A stretch of DNA of 11,207 nucleotides from JACRBK01 sp964427955 (GCA_964427955.1 CAYRWY010000167.1:1-11207); one strand, 5' to 3'. Numbered from the stretch's first letter, positions 1 through 6,915 are shown. Notes: generated from the letters alone by a model not told the origin. Numbers and translations: made by a program.

Positions 1-12
1 GGGAAGTAAGCA

Positions 13-561
13 ATGGTTGATGGGCGAGTTCTTCTCCTGAACGGGGGCACGTGGGAACCTCTCACGGTTCTTACCATCCCGCGTGCCATTAACTTGCTGC
101 TCTCCGGCAAGGCGTTTGTCGTCGAAGAGACCGGGCTGTTCTTGCGCACGGTCCGCTCCCGGTTCCCGGTGCCGTCGGTCATCGCGCTGCATCATTACAT
201 CAACGTGCCGCGGCGCCATGCCAACTGGAGCCGTCAGGGTGTGCTGACGCGCGATAATTGCACGTGCATCTACTGCGGCGCCAAAGTGGGCGACGTGGTG
301 CGCGATGTCACGCTGACCCGGCACGATCTGACGGTCGATCACATCCTGCCGCTGTCACGCGGGGGGAAAAATACGTGGTCGAATACGGCCTGTGCCTGTT
401 TCGCGTGCAATCATCGCAAAGGCAACCGGCTGCCCGGCGAGGCGGGTATGAAGCTGCTGTGGGAGCCTAAAATCCCGCGCACCAACTACCTGGTGATCGA
501 GATGGGCAGCGGCCCCGCCAGTTGGAAACGCTACATCGAGATCGGGCGCGAAGTGCGCTAG
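13..561 (+). CDS. HNH endonuclease family protein
   Basis: A 182-residue protein with a C-terminal HNH nuclease fold. A CxxC pair (C85, C88) and a second pair (C129, C132) would hold a structural zinc. Between them lies the catalytic beta-beta-alpha signature: D109-H110, an 'LPLSRGGKNTW' stretch, N124, then N133 and K136. The first ~65 residues ('VLLLNGGTWEPLTVLTIPRAI...LLSGKA') match the N-terminal extension of the small stand-alone HNH proteins common in Chloroflexota, Cyanobacteria and Actinobacteria. The length fits that family. The ATG at 13 follows a weak GGAAG about 6 nt upstream; the promoter lies outside the window. These proteins are predicted metal-dependent DNA nucleases, but their cellular role is generally unknown. 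No partner methylase, phage or toxin gene is adjacent, so a defence role is not supported here. The family call is firm; the biological role is not. Confidence 0.9.
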   Translation: MVDGRVLLLNGGTWEPLTVLTIPRAINLLLSGKAFVVEETGLFLRTVRSRFPVPSVIALHHYINVPRRHANWSRQGVLTRDNCTCIYCGAKVGDVVRDVTLTRHDLTVDHILPLSRGGKNTWSNTACACFACNHRKGNRLPGEAGMKLLWEPKIPRTNYLVIEMGSGPASWKRYIEIGREVR

Positions 562-576
562 ATCCTCCGCTCAACG

Positions 577-608
577 TCTGCCCCTGCCCGTGGGGAGGGG
601 CAGATTTT
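577..608 (+). terminator. Rho-independent terminator after the HNH gene
   Basis: The arms TCTGCCCCT and AGGGGCAGA are perfectly complementary and enclose a GC-rich loop that can extend the stem (GCCC with GGG). A TTTT run follows directly. It starts 15 nt after the HNH stop codon, so it probably separates that gene from rocD. Confidence 0.75.
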
Positions 609-662
609 CCCCTGGTGACACCTCCGATGGTGCTATGGGACCTACCAATGGCCGGGTAGACA

Positions 663-671
663 TGCTACAAT
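663..671 (+). promoter_or_regulatory. Extended -10 promoter candidate for rocD
   Basis: TGCTACAAT combines an extended TG motif with a good -10 hexamer (TACAAT, 666-671). No convincing -35 hexamer lies 17 nt upstream, as is usual for extended -10 promoters. Transcription would start near 678, giving a leader of about 64 nt before the rocD ATG. The call comes from pattern and position only. Confidence 0.45.
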
Positions 672-741
672 CGCGGTATCGGTACGGGCTGTTCCCGATC
701 CACGAACGAGCAGCTACGACTTGCGAAGGACCACCACCGCT

Positions 742-1962
742 ATGTCCACCTTAGTGCAGCTTTCATCCCAGCAGTTAATCGACTTAGAAGACCAGTACGG
801 AGCCCATAATTATCACCCTTTAGACGTTGTATTGAGCCGGGCCGAAGGGGTCTGGGTGTGGGATGTCGAAGGCAACCGGTACATGGACTGCCTGAGCGCC
901 TACAGTGCCGTGAATCAGGGGCACACCCACCCGCGCATCCTCCAGGCGTTGATCGATCAGGCCGAGCGGCTCCCCCTCACCAGCCGTGCCTTCCGCAACG
1001 ACCAGCTAGGCTTATACTACAAAGAGATTTGTGATCTGACCGGCTACGAGATGGTGCTGCCCATGAACACCGGCGCAGAGGCCGTCGAGTCGGCGCTGAA
1101 AGTCGCCCGCAAGTGGGGCTATCAGGTGAAAGGCGTCCCGGATGGCCAGGCCGAGATCATCGCCTGCGAGGGCAACTTCGCCGGGCGCACGATCAGCCTG
1201 ATCAGCTTCAGTTCCGAGCCGCTGTATAAGGCCGATTTCGGCCCCTACACGCCCGGCTTCACGCTGGTGCCCTACGGGGATGCCCAGGCGCTCGAAGCCG
1301 CCATCACGCCGCGGACCGTGGCGTTCATCGTCGAGCCGATCCAGGGCGAAGGCGGCGTGATCGTGCCGCCCGAAGGTTATCTGCGCCAGGTGCGCGAGCT
1401 GTGCACCAAACACCACGTCCTGATGATCGCCGACGAGATTCAGACCGGGTTGGGGCGCACCGGCACGCTGTTCGCGTGCGATTACGAAGGGGTGCGGCCC
1501 GATATGGTGACCATCGGCAAGGCGCTGTCGGGCGGGTTCTACCCGATCTCGGCGGTGCTGGCGGATCGCGCCGTGTTGGGCGTGCTCAAGCCGGGCGAAC
1601 ATGGCAGCACGTTCGGCGGCAACCCGCTGGCCTGCGCCGTCGGGCGCGAGTCGCTGCGCGTGCTGGTCGAAGAGAACATGATCGACAACGCTGCTCGCAT
1701 GGGCGAGTATTTCCAGGATCAACTGGCCGAGATCAACAGCCCGCACGTCAAGGAAGTGCGGGGCCGCGGCCTGCTGATCGGCGTCGAACTCAAGCCCTCT
1801 GCCGGGGGGGCGCGCCGCTTCTGCGAAGCCTTGCAGGCGAAGCATATCCTGGCGAAAGAGACCCACGTCAACACGATCCGCTTCGCCCCACCACTGATCG
1901 TGACGAAGGACGAGATCGACTGGGCGATGGAGCGCATCCGCCCGGTGCTGTTGATGAAGTAG
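742..1962 (+). CDS. rocD: Ornithine aminotransferase (class III, PLP-dependent)
   Basis: Ornithine 5-aminotransferase moves the delta-amino group of ornithine to 2-oxoglutarate, giving glutamate-5-semialdehyde and glutamate. It links arginine/ornithine breakdown to proline and glutamate in the cytoplasm. The 406 residues match the usual ~400. Visible class III motifs are 'NTGAEAVESALKVARKWGY' (PLP phosphate region), 'PIQGEGGVIVP', 'IADEIQTGLGRTG' with D231 for the pyridine nitrogen, and 'TIGKALSGG' with the Schiff-base lysine K260. The N-terminal 'CLSAYSAVNQGHTHPRI' is typical of ornithine rather than acetylornithine or GABA aminotransferases. The ATG at 742 is preferred over the in-frame TTG at 721, because AAGGA at 726-730 lies 11 nt before it and family alignments start here. 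It is flanked by its own promoter and terminator, so it is probably monocistronic. Acetylornithine aminotransferase is the main alternative, but less likely. Confidence 0.93.
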   Translation: MSTLVQLSSQQLIDLEDQYGAHNYHPLDVVLSRAEGVWVWDVEGNRYMDCLSAYSAVNQGHTHPRILQALIDQAERLPLTSRAFRNDQLGLYYKEICDLTGYEMVLPMNTGAEAVESALKVARKWGYQVKGVPDGQAEIIACEGNFAGRTISLISFSSEPLYKADFGPYTPGFTLVPYGDAQALEAAITPRTVAFIVEPIQGEGGVIVPPEGYLRQVRELCTKHHVLMIADEIQTGLGRTGTLFACDYEGVRPDMVTIGKALSGGFYPISAVLADRAVLGVLKPGEHGSTFGGNPLACAVGRESLRVLVEENMIDNAARMGEYFQDQLAEINSPHVKEVRGRGLLIGVELKPSAGGARRFCEALQAKHILAKETHVNTIRFAPPLIVTKDEIDWAMERIRPVLLMK

Positions 1963-1970
1963 CACGATTG

Positions 1971-1998
1971 GTAGGGGCAGGGCTTGCCCTGCCCTTTT
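1971..1998 (+). terminator. Rho-independent terminator after rocD, built from a GTAGGGGC-type repeat
   Basis: The arms GGGCAGGGC (1975-1983) and GCCCTGCCC (1986-1994) form a tight 8-9 bp stem followed by TTTTATTTT. It starts 8 nt after the rocD stop. The leading GTAGGGGC is shared with the palindrome at 2518-2545, which suggests that a dispersed palindromic repeat serves here as terminator. It ends 15 nt before the next gene's ATG, so that gene needs readthrough or its own start signal. Confidence 0.7.
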
Positions 1999-2013
1999 AT
2001 TTTGGCATTTTCC

Positions 2014-3645
2014 ATGTCCAAACGCACGCTCGGAGTGCTCACCCTGCTTTTCCTGGCGGTGGCGTTCGTCTGGACGCGCGACCGGATGCGCCCGTTCATC
2101 GGCCATCACGACGGCGACGACATCAACTGGGTGTCCGCCGCCGAAAATTATCGGCGCTACGGGCTGTGGGACACCCGCTTGCAGCCGGTCATGAACCCGA
2201 TCCCGGCCCCGCGCGGCGAGTGGTCGGTCAACCAGCACCATCCGCCCGGCATCTCGCTGATCACCTGGGCCGGGCTGGAATTGCTGGGCGATCACGAATT
2301 CACGGCGCGGCTGCTCCCCATCGCGGCGTGCAGCCTGGCAGCCGCGCTGCTGTTCCGGCTGGCGCGGCGCTGGTATGATCTGCCGTCCGCGCTGCTGGGG
2401 CTGATCTTCTTCGCCTTCACCCCGCTCATGATTTACTACAGCGCCAAGATCGGCCACGAACAGTACACCCTGCCGCTGATGCTGCTGGCGCTGGTGCTGT
2501 ATTCCCAACCAGATTCGGTAGGGGCAATTCATGAATTGCCCCTACGAGCCGCCCGTAGGGGCGTATTGATGCGTTTTAACAAAACAACACGGAGATACAC
2601 GGTATCGGCCTCACCCCTAAATCCCCTCTCCGGCCCAGCCAGAGAGGGGACCTACACGCTCCCTGACTCCCCCTCTCCAACTTCGTTGGAGAGGGGGTCG
2701 GGGGGTGAGGCCGGATCTCCACATCGATACACCTCTACAGCTTTGTTCCTCCTGGCCCTGGGCGGCTGCTTCATCAGTTGGGCGTGGATGCTGTTCCTGG
2801 CGCTGCTGGCGCTGTACACGTGGATCGTGCACGGGCGGCGCGGGCTGATCCGGCGCTGGTCGCTGTGGCTGGGCGGGGTGTTGGGCGTGGCGGGCGTGAT
2901 CGCGCTGATGGCGTGGCAGCAGGCCAGCTTCGCTTCCACGCTGCGCGGCGCGTTCGAAGAACGTACCCTCAACGCCGCCGGGGCCTCGATCTCGGTGGGC
3001 AAGTGGCTGGCCACCGTCCCGCCAACGCTGCTCTGGATTCCCACGCCGGTCGTCACGGTGTTCGCGCTGATCGGGCTGCGCCGTCACCCCTGGACCGCCG
3101 ACCGGGGCCTGCTGATCGTCCCGGCGCTGACCGGCGCGATCTACAGCCTGGCGTTCTGGAAAGCGACCTACTACCACGACTATTTGATTTATTACCTCGT
3201 GCCGCCGCTGTGCGTGTGGGCCAGCGTGGGCTTTTTCCGCGTGCTGTACGCCTATGGGTGGCCTCCCAAGCCGCTGTGGCGCGGGATGTTGGGATTGGTG
3301 CTGGTCACCTTCGCGATCAGCAGCGCCCACAGCGCCGCCCGCCTGTTCAAAACCGACACGTTTGCTCAGCGTTACGAGTGGGGAATTCTCGCTGCCCAGG
3401 TGACCGCACCGGATGACGTGATCGTCACCAACCTGCCGGAGATCGGCAACCTCGTGGGCTATTATGCGCGGCGGGCGGTGCAGGACGGCATCCCGCCCGA
3501 TCAGGTGCTGGCCGACACCCGCCCGGCAGCGTGGGGTTTCTACATTTACTTTCAGAAACGCGATCAGGCTCCCCCGGACTGGCTGGCCTCCTTTGCCTAC
3601 CACTATGATCAGGCGAGCGGGTGCTATTTGATCGACCTGAAATAA
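2014..3645 (+). CDS. GT39/PMT-like membrane glycosyltransferase carrying an in-frame repeat insertion
   Basis: A polytopic GT-C fold protein of the ArnT/PMT-like dolichyl-phosphate-mannose glycosyltransferase superfamily. Such enzymes transfer a sugar from a polyprenyl-phosphate donor on the outer face of the membrane. After an N-terminal membrane segment (about 5-20) comes the first outer loop with 'HHDGDDINW' (acidic residues D33, D35, D36, the likely catalytic DD/DE position). A conserved-looking 'NQHHPPG' (73-79) and about ten further hydrophobic segments follow. The C-terminal ~80 residues form a soluble tail. The ATG at 2014 is chosen over TTG 1984, which lies inside the terminator stem. 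Residues ~166-241 are encoded by palindromic repeat DNA and look like low-complexity filler ('NPLSGPAREGTYTLPDSPSP'). They separate two membrane segments ('LMLLALVLYSQ' and 'TALFLLALGG') that would normally be close. Without them the protein is about 468 residues. Substrate unknown. It is probably co-transcribed with the GMC gene 18 nt downstream. Confidence 0.82.
   Translation: MSKRTLGVLTLLFLAVAFVWTRDRMRPFIGHHDGDDINWVSAAENYRRYGLWDTRLQPVMNPIPAPRGEWSVNQHHPPGISLITWAGLELLGDHEFTARLLPIAACSLAAALLFRLARRWYDLPSALLGLIFFAFTPLMIYYSAKIGHEQYTLPLMLLALVLYSQPDSVGAIHELPLRAARRGVLMRFNKTTRRYTVSASPLNPLSGPAREGTYTLPDSPSPTSLERGSGGEAGSPHRYTSTALFLLALGGCFISWAWMLFLALLALYTWIVHGRRGLIRRWSLWLGGVLGVAGVIALMAWQQASFASTLRGAFEERTLNAAGASISVGKWLATVPPTLLWIPTPVVTVFALIGLRRHPWTADRGLLIVPALTGAIYSLAFWKATYYHDYLIYYLVPPLCVWASVGFFRVLYAYGWPPKPLWRGMLGLVLVTFAISSAHSAARLFKTDTFAQRYEWGILAAQVTAPDDVIVTNLPEIGNLVGYYARRAVQDGIPPDQVLADTRPAAWGFYIYFQKRDQAPPDWLASFAYHYDQASGCYLIDLK
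2518..2545. repeat. 28-base perfect palindrome, GTAGGGGC family
   Basis: GTAGGGGCAATTCA (2518-2531) is followed exactly by its reverse complement (2532-2545). The outer arm GTAGGGGC also begins the rocD terminator at 1971 and recurs as a half-site at 2555-2562. No T-run follows, so this copy is not a terminator. It resembles a short dispersed REP-like sequence with a variable centre. Confidence 0.85.
2606..2713 (-). repeat. Palindromic element copy 1 (CCTCACCCC...GGGGTGAGG), inside a gene
   Basis: The ends CGGCCTCACCCC (2606-2617) and GGGGTGAGGCCG (2702-2713) are perfect 12-base inverted repeats. Inside are two hairpins: CCCCTCTC (2623-2630) with GAGAGGGG (2642-2649), and a 13-bp perfect stem (2669-2681 with 2685-2697) around a TTC loop. 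Read on the - strand it has the same arm order as copy 2 at 5322-5415, sharing 23 identical bases at each end and differing in the middle. It encodes no protein of its own. Confidence 0.85.
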
Positions 3646-3663
3646 GTGCTGCCCGGAGGATCT

Positions 3664-5271
3664 ATGAGCGATTCCGCTCGCGTCTCTGACTTCGTCGTGA
3701 TCGGCTCCGGCTTCGGCGGCAGCGTGGCGGCGCTGCGGCTGGCGGAGAAGGGCTACCGCGTGCTGGTGCTGGAGCGCGGCCCACGCTTTCGCGACGAGGA
3801 CTTCCCCAAGACGAACTGGCATCTGCGGCGGTTTTTGTGGCTCCCCGCGCTGCGCTTTTTCGGGATCATGGAGTTCACCACGCTCAACGGCGTGCTGGTG
3901 CTGCATGGCAGCGGCGTGGGCGGCGGGAGCCTGGTGTATGCCAACGTCTTGATGCAGCCCAGCGACAAGCTGTTCGAAGCCCCGGCCTGGCGGCATTTGG
4001 CCGATTGGAAAACGGTCCTGGCCCCGCACTACGCCACCGCGCGGCGGATGTTGGGCGTGGCGGCCAATCCCCGCCTGTGGCCCGCCGATCACACCCTGGC
4101 GGCCATTGCCGAGCAAATGGGGCGGGGAGAGACCTTCCGCCCGGTCGAGGTCGGCGTCTTTTTTGGCGACGAAGGCGCGACGGTTCCCGATCCTTATTTC
4201 GGCGGCGACGGTCCGGCACGGGCGGGCTGTATCCACTGCGGCGGGTGCATGGTCGGCTGCCGCCACAACGCGAAAAATACCCTGGTGAAAAATTACCTGT
4301 ACCTGGCCGAACAACGCGGAGTGGAAATTCGATCCGAAGCCGAAGTGAGCGAGATTCGCCCGCTGCCGGGCGGCCAGCCCGACGGCGCGCGCTACGAGAT
4401 CGTCTACCGGCGATCCACGGGACGCTGGTGGACGACGACCCAACACGTGCGGGCGCGGAATATCGTGCTGGCGGCGGGCGTGATCGGGACGCTGCGGCTG
4501 CTGTTCCACTGCCGGGACGTGGCGCGCACGCTGCCCTGGCTGTCGCCGCGACTGGGCGATCAGGTGCGCACCAACAGCGAGGCCCTGCTCGGCGTGACCA
4601 GCCGTGGCTCCCCCAATTATTCGGAAGGGCTGGCGATCACGTCCATTTTCAAGGCGGACGACGTGACGCAGATCGAGCCGGTGCGCTACCCGGACGGATC
4701 GTCGTTCATCAAGCTGCTGGCCGCGCCGATGATCGAATCCGGCAGCAGCATCCTGGGACGACTCCTGAAGATCGCCGCGCTGACGCTGCGCCGCCCGCAA
4801 GATTTCGCCCGCGCCAAGCTGCTGCCCGGCTGGGCGCGCAAGACCACCATCCTGCTGGTGATGCAGACCGAGGACAACCTGCTGCGGCTGCATCCGGGGC
4901 GGAATCTTTTCACGCTGTTCCGGCGGGGACTGGTCGCGGAACACGATCCGCAGCACCCGGTCCACGCGCAGATCGACGTCGGACACGCCGTCACCCGCCG
5001 TTTTGCCGAGCGCGTCGATGGGATCGCGCAGGCGCCGCTGCACGAAAGTATCCTGAACATGCCCACGACGGCCCACATCCTGGGCGGCTGTCCGTTTGGA
5101 CGCAGCGCCGACGAAGGTGTGATCGACCTGTCCTGCCAGGTGCACGGTTATCCGGGGCTGTACGTGGTGGACGGCTCGATCATGCCCGCCAATCCCGGCG
5201 TGAATCCCAGCCTGACGATCACTGCCCTGGCCGAATATGCCATGAGCCAGGTGCCGCCGAAGGTTGGTTGA
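3664..5271 (+). CDS. GMC-family FAD oxidoreductase (cholesterol oxidase-like) with CxxCxxCxxxC cluster
   Basis: A 535-residue flavoprotein of the glucose-methanol-choline family, predicted to oxidise an alcohol or sterol-type hydroxyl group. The N-terminus has the dinucleotide-binding GxGxxG (G14, G16, G19) and E37 for the adenosine ribose. 'HGSGVGGGSLVYANVL' is a second FAD-contact region. The C-terminal GMC domain has 'AHILGGCPFG' (H471) and 'NPGVNPSLTITALAEYAM' (N514), the His/Asn pair used in cholesterol oxidases. Between them sits C189-x2-C192-x2-C195-x3-C199 followed by 'RHNAKNTLVKNYLYLAE', a motif found in ChoD-like bacterial GMC proteins and resembling a ferredoxin [4Fe-4S] ligand set. 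There is no signal peptide. The ATG at 3664 is chosen because GGAGG at 3655-3659 sits just before it; the GTG at 3646 abuts the previous stop. It follows the glycosyltransferase by 18 nt, suggesting an operon. The real substrate is unknown. Confidence 0.88.
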   Translation: MSDSARVSDFVVIGSGFGGSVAALRLAEKGYRVLVLERGPRFRDEDFPKTNWHLRRFLWLPALRFFGIMEFTTLNGVLVLHGSGVGGGSLVYANVLMQPSDKLFEAPAWRHLADWKTVLAPHYATARRMLGVAANPRLWPADHTLAAIAEQMGRGETFRPVEVGVFFGDEGATVPDPYFGGDGPARAGCIHCGGCMVGCRHNAKNTLVKNYLYLAEQRGVEIRSEAEVSEIRPLPGGQPDGARYEIVYRRSTGRWWTTTQHVRARNIVLAAGVIGTLRLLFHCRDVARTLPWLSPRLGDQVRTNSEALLGVTSRGSPNYSEGLAITSIFKADDVTQIEPVRYPDGSSFIKLLAAPMIESGSSILGRLLKIAALTLRRPQDFARAKLLPGWARKTTILLVMQTEDNLLRLHPGRNLFTLFRRGLVAEHDPQHPVHAQIDVGHAVTRRFAERVDGIAQAPLHESILNMPTTAHILGGCPFGRSADEGVIDLSCQVHGYPGLYVVDGSIMPANPGVNPSLTITALAEYAMSQVPPKVG

Positions 5272-5284
5272 CCCCAACAGAAAA

Positions 5285-5324
5285 GCGTTTCAACGCAGAG
5301 ATCGCAGAGCACGCGGAGATTTAC
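5285..5324. repeat. GCGTTTYAAC...GGAGAT short repeat module, second copy
   Basis: GCGTTTCAAC (5285-5294), CGCAGAGATCGCAGAG and CACGCGGAGATTTAC run directly into the palindromic element. The same outer words in the same orientation precede copy 1 at 2571-2600 (GCGTTTTAAC ... GGAGATACAC), with a middle 10 bases shorter. Internal CGCAGAG words repeat. It is intergenic and I see no coding function. Confidence 0.6.
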
Positions 5325-5415
5325 CTCACCCCCCGACCCCCTCTCCGAGGGCGGAGAGGGGGAGCACGGGCCAGTCCCCTCTCCAGACTTGGAGAGGGGA
5401 TTTAGGGGTGAGGTA
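5322..5415 (+). repeat. Palindromic element copy 2, between convergent genes
   Basis: The ends TACCTCACCCC (5322-5332) and GGGGTGAGGTA (5405-5415) are perfect inverted repeats. Two internal perfect hairpins follow: CCCCCTCTCC with GGAGAGGGGG (5337-5346 / 5353-5362) and CCCCTCTCC with GGAGAGGGG (5376-5384 / 5391-5399). It lies in the 220-base gap between the GMC gene and the serpin gene, which converge on it. The hairpins could stall transcription from both sides, but neither is followed by a T-run. The rest of the gap (5272-5284 and 5416-5491) shows nothing recognisable. Confidence 0.85.
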
Positions 5416-5491
5416 TGAATTCGCCAACAGCATCGCAAGCTGGTGAGGGCCACCGACCTTCGCCTGCGACGCCTTCCTCAAAATTCAGACC

Positions 5492-6742
5492 CTATGCCGG
5501 GTTGAGCACGCGCCCCATGAACAGGATCGCGCCGGTCTGCTGATCGTAGATCACGTATAGGAACGGGTGATCGACGCGCACTTCCTTGATCTCCATCGGC
5601 ATCGCCGTCACGCCCATAACCACGGCGGTGGCCGCGGCGGCCTCGGTCCCGGTTTCGTCCACTTTCACGAACGCTTTGTGCAGCACATCGCTGATGAACA
5701 GGTCATTCCGATCGGTCATCCCGGAAAAGTTGGCAACGTCCGGGGTAAAGGCGTCGGTCATGCCCAGCCCCTGGAGCGTCTCCGCCAGGCCGAAGGAGGC
5801 TTCGTATTCGAAGCGCGGCAGGGTCAGGCTGACTTCCTGCCAGGTGAGGCCGCCCAACAGGGTGTTGAACTGGTCGGCGGTGAATCCGCCATCCTCGAAA
5901 GCGTCGAACTGTTCGCGCTCCGGCAGCACGATCATCATCGCCATCCGGTTCCCCACGTAGGGCAGCACCACCGCCTGCACGCCGTCTCCGGCGGCATAGC
6001 CCAGATGCTCGGATTCGGCCATCATCGGCACGTTGACCTGGCTGCCGTCCAGCAGCGTGAACGGACCATCCTGGGTGAAGGTGGGATCGAACTGGACCGC
6101 CCAGGAGGCTTTGAAGTAGATCGCGTTGGTCAGCACCAGCCGCGTATCGGGCGTGAGCACGCCCTGACCGATCAAGTCCGGGATGGGCTGCTGGGTCTGT
6201 TCGCTGACCCACTCGTTGATGCGCTGGCGCGCGGCTTCGGGATCGCTTTGAAAATCGGTGAGCTGCAATCCCGCCCCATAGTTCTGGTTCACCAGGTCGA
6301 GATAATCAGCCCGGAACGGGTAGCCCTCCTGGCCCCACAGGGCATTGGCGATCTTCAGCCGGAACTGATCGTTCACGCTGCCGTCCGCCTCGTGAGGCAG
6401 CGCCGTGTCGAAGGCCCGGAAGGCCGGTGCCAGTTCATCCTGGGGCAGGGTGAAATGCAAGGTGTCGGCCATCTGGCGCTCGGTGTCGCCGCGCGCCCCG
6501 GCATAGGTCATCGCCAGTGCCAGCGAGATGCTGTAGGGCGAGAGGATGAGATTCTCCCCCTGATCGCGCACCGCGTGGTAGAGATCGAAGGCGAAGGTGT
6601 TGTTATCCTGAACGAGATCGGCGGTTTGCACCGTCCGCTGGGTATCGTCTCCCGGTGTGACCGCCGCGCTGGCGATCCCGCCGCCCACGGTGGCCACGAG
6701 CAAGCACGCGATCAGCATCGAACGTAAACGTTGGGCACTCAT
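5492..6742 (-). CDS. Secreted serpin (serine protease inhibitor)
   Basis: A 416-residue serpin, close to the family's usual 350-400 plus a signal peptide. Serpins trap serine or cysteine proteases by cleavage of the reactive centre loop and its insertion into a beta-sheet. The N-terminus 'MSAQRLRSMLIACLLVATVG' is a Sec signal with probable cleavage after ASA (about residue 26), so it acts outside the membrane. 'NALWGQEGYPF' and 'LVLTNAIYFKASWAVQFDP' are serpin core motifs. The hinge E363-T-G365-T-E-A-A-A-A-T372 has the small residues needed for loop insertion, so it should be inhibitory. 'DHPFLYVIYDQQTGAILFMG' is the C-terminal signature. Counting from G365 as P15 puts P1-P1' near T379-A380, but the loop is about three residues longer than in antitrypsin, so the target is uncertain; small or hydrophobic P1 residues suggest elastase- or subtilisin-like enzymes. 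The ATG at 6742 has GAGGAGA 6 nt upstream; the longer reading frame to 6928 lacks support. Confidence 0.93.
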   Translation of the reverse strand: MSAQRLRSMLIACLLVATVGGGIASAAVTPGDDTQRTVQTADLVQDNNTFAFDLYHAVRDQGENLILSPYSISLALAMTYAGARGDTERQMADTLHFTLPQDELAPAFRAFDTALPHEADGSVNDQFRLKIANALWGQEGYPFRADYLDLVNQNYGAGLQLTDFQSDPEAARQRINEWVSEQTQQPIPDLIGQGVLTPDTRLVLTNAIYFKASWAVQFDPTFTQDGPFTLLDGSQVNVPMMAESEHLGYAAGDGVQAVVLPYVGNRMAMMIVLPEREQFDAFEDGGFTADQFNTLLGGLTWQEVSLTLPRFEYEASFGLAETLQGLGMTDAFTPDVANFSGMTDRNDLFISDVLHKAFVKVDETGTEAAAATAVVMGVTAMPMEIKEVRVDHPFLYVIYDQQTGAILFMGRVLNPA

Positions 6743-6795
6743 ACCTGTCTCCTCGATGAACCGGTTTTTGATCAGACGCTGCGACCGGGGGATAA

Positions 6796-6821
6796 GTTCC
6801 TGGGGTATAAACACCAAGAAC
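6796..6821. promoter_or_regulatory. Imperfect dyad upstream of the serpin gene
   Basis: The arms GTTCCTGGGGT and ACACCAAGAAC are complementary at 9 of 11 positions around an A/T-rich centre (ATAA). It lies 54-79 bases before the serpin ATG, where a repressor or activator could bind. No matching regulator gene is in the window. This is a weak call. Confidence 0.25.
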
Positions 6822-6915
6822 CGGGGACGCCCACCGCCCCGGCTCTCGATAAAAGGAGGAGAAGAAGAGATTTCGCCCTTCGCTGCCCCTATCATACGAT
6901 CCTTGAACGCCGACC

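Larger units (their letters stand above)
2509..2733. repeat. Composite repeat block inserted in frame in the glycosyltransferase gene
   Basis: About 225 bases that do not look like the surrounding coding sequence. They contain, in order, a 28-base palindrome, an extra GTAGGGGC half-site (2555-2562), a GCGTTTTAAC...GGAGATACAC module (2571-2600) and a 108-base palindromic element (2606-2713). The reading frame stays open across all of it. The boundaries are estimated from where repeat motifs stop and transmembrane coding resumes. Confidence 0.75.

Noticed and set aside
13..561. HNH protein as part of a defence system with the TIR-like protein
   Set aside because: They are more than 7 kb apart on opposite strands with metabolic genes between. 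Stand-alone HNH proteins of this type are common outside defence loci.
1984..2013. Upstream TTG start for the glycosyltransferase
   Set aside because: It lies within the rocD terminator hairpin and adds ten residues before the natural Met-Ser-Lys-Arg start of the first membrane segment.
1012..2532. A 506-codon open frame on the - strand over rocD
   Set aside because: It is a shadow of rocD and the glycosyltransferase start, with low-complexity His/Arg/Gln composition and no motif.
2617..5277. An 886-codon open frame on the - strand across the GMC and glycosyltransferase genes
   Set aside because: It is antisense to two genes with clear family motifs. High GC third positions leave the opposite frame free of stops. 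Its product is Arg/Gln/His/Pro-rich with no recognisable domain.
5322..5415. Possible CRISPR array or insertion sequence
   Set aside because: The repeats are inverted hairpin arms, not evenly spaced direct repeats with spacers, and there is no transposase or cas gene.
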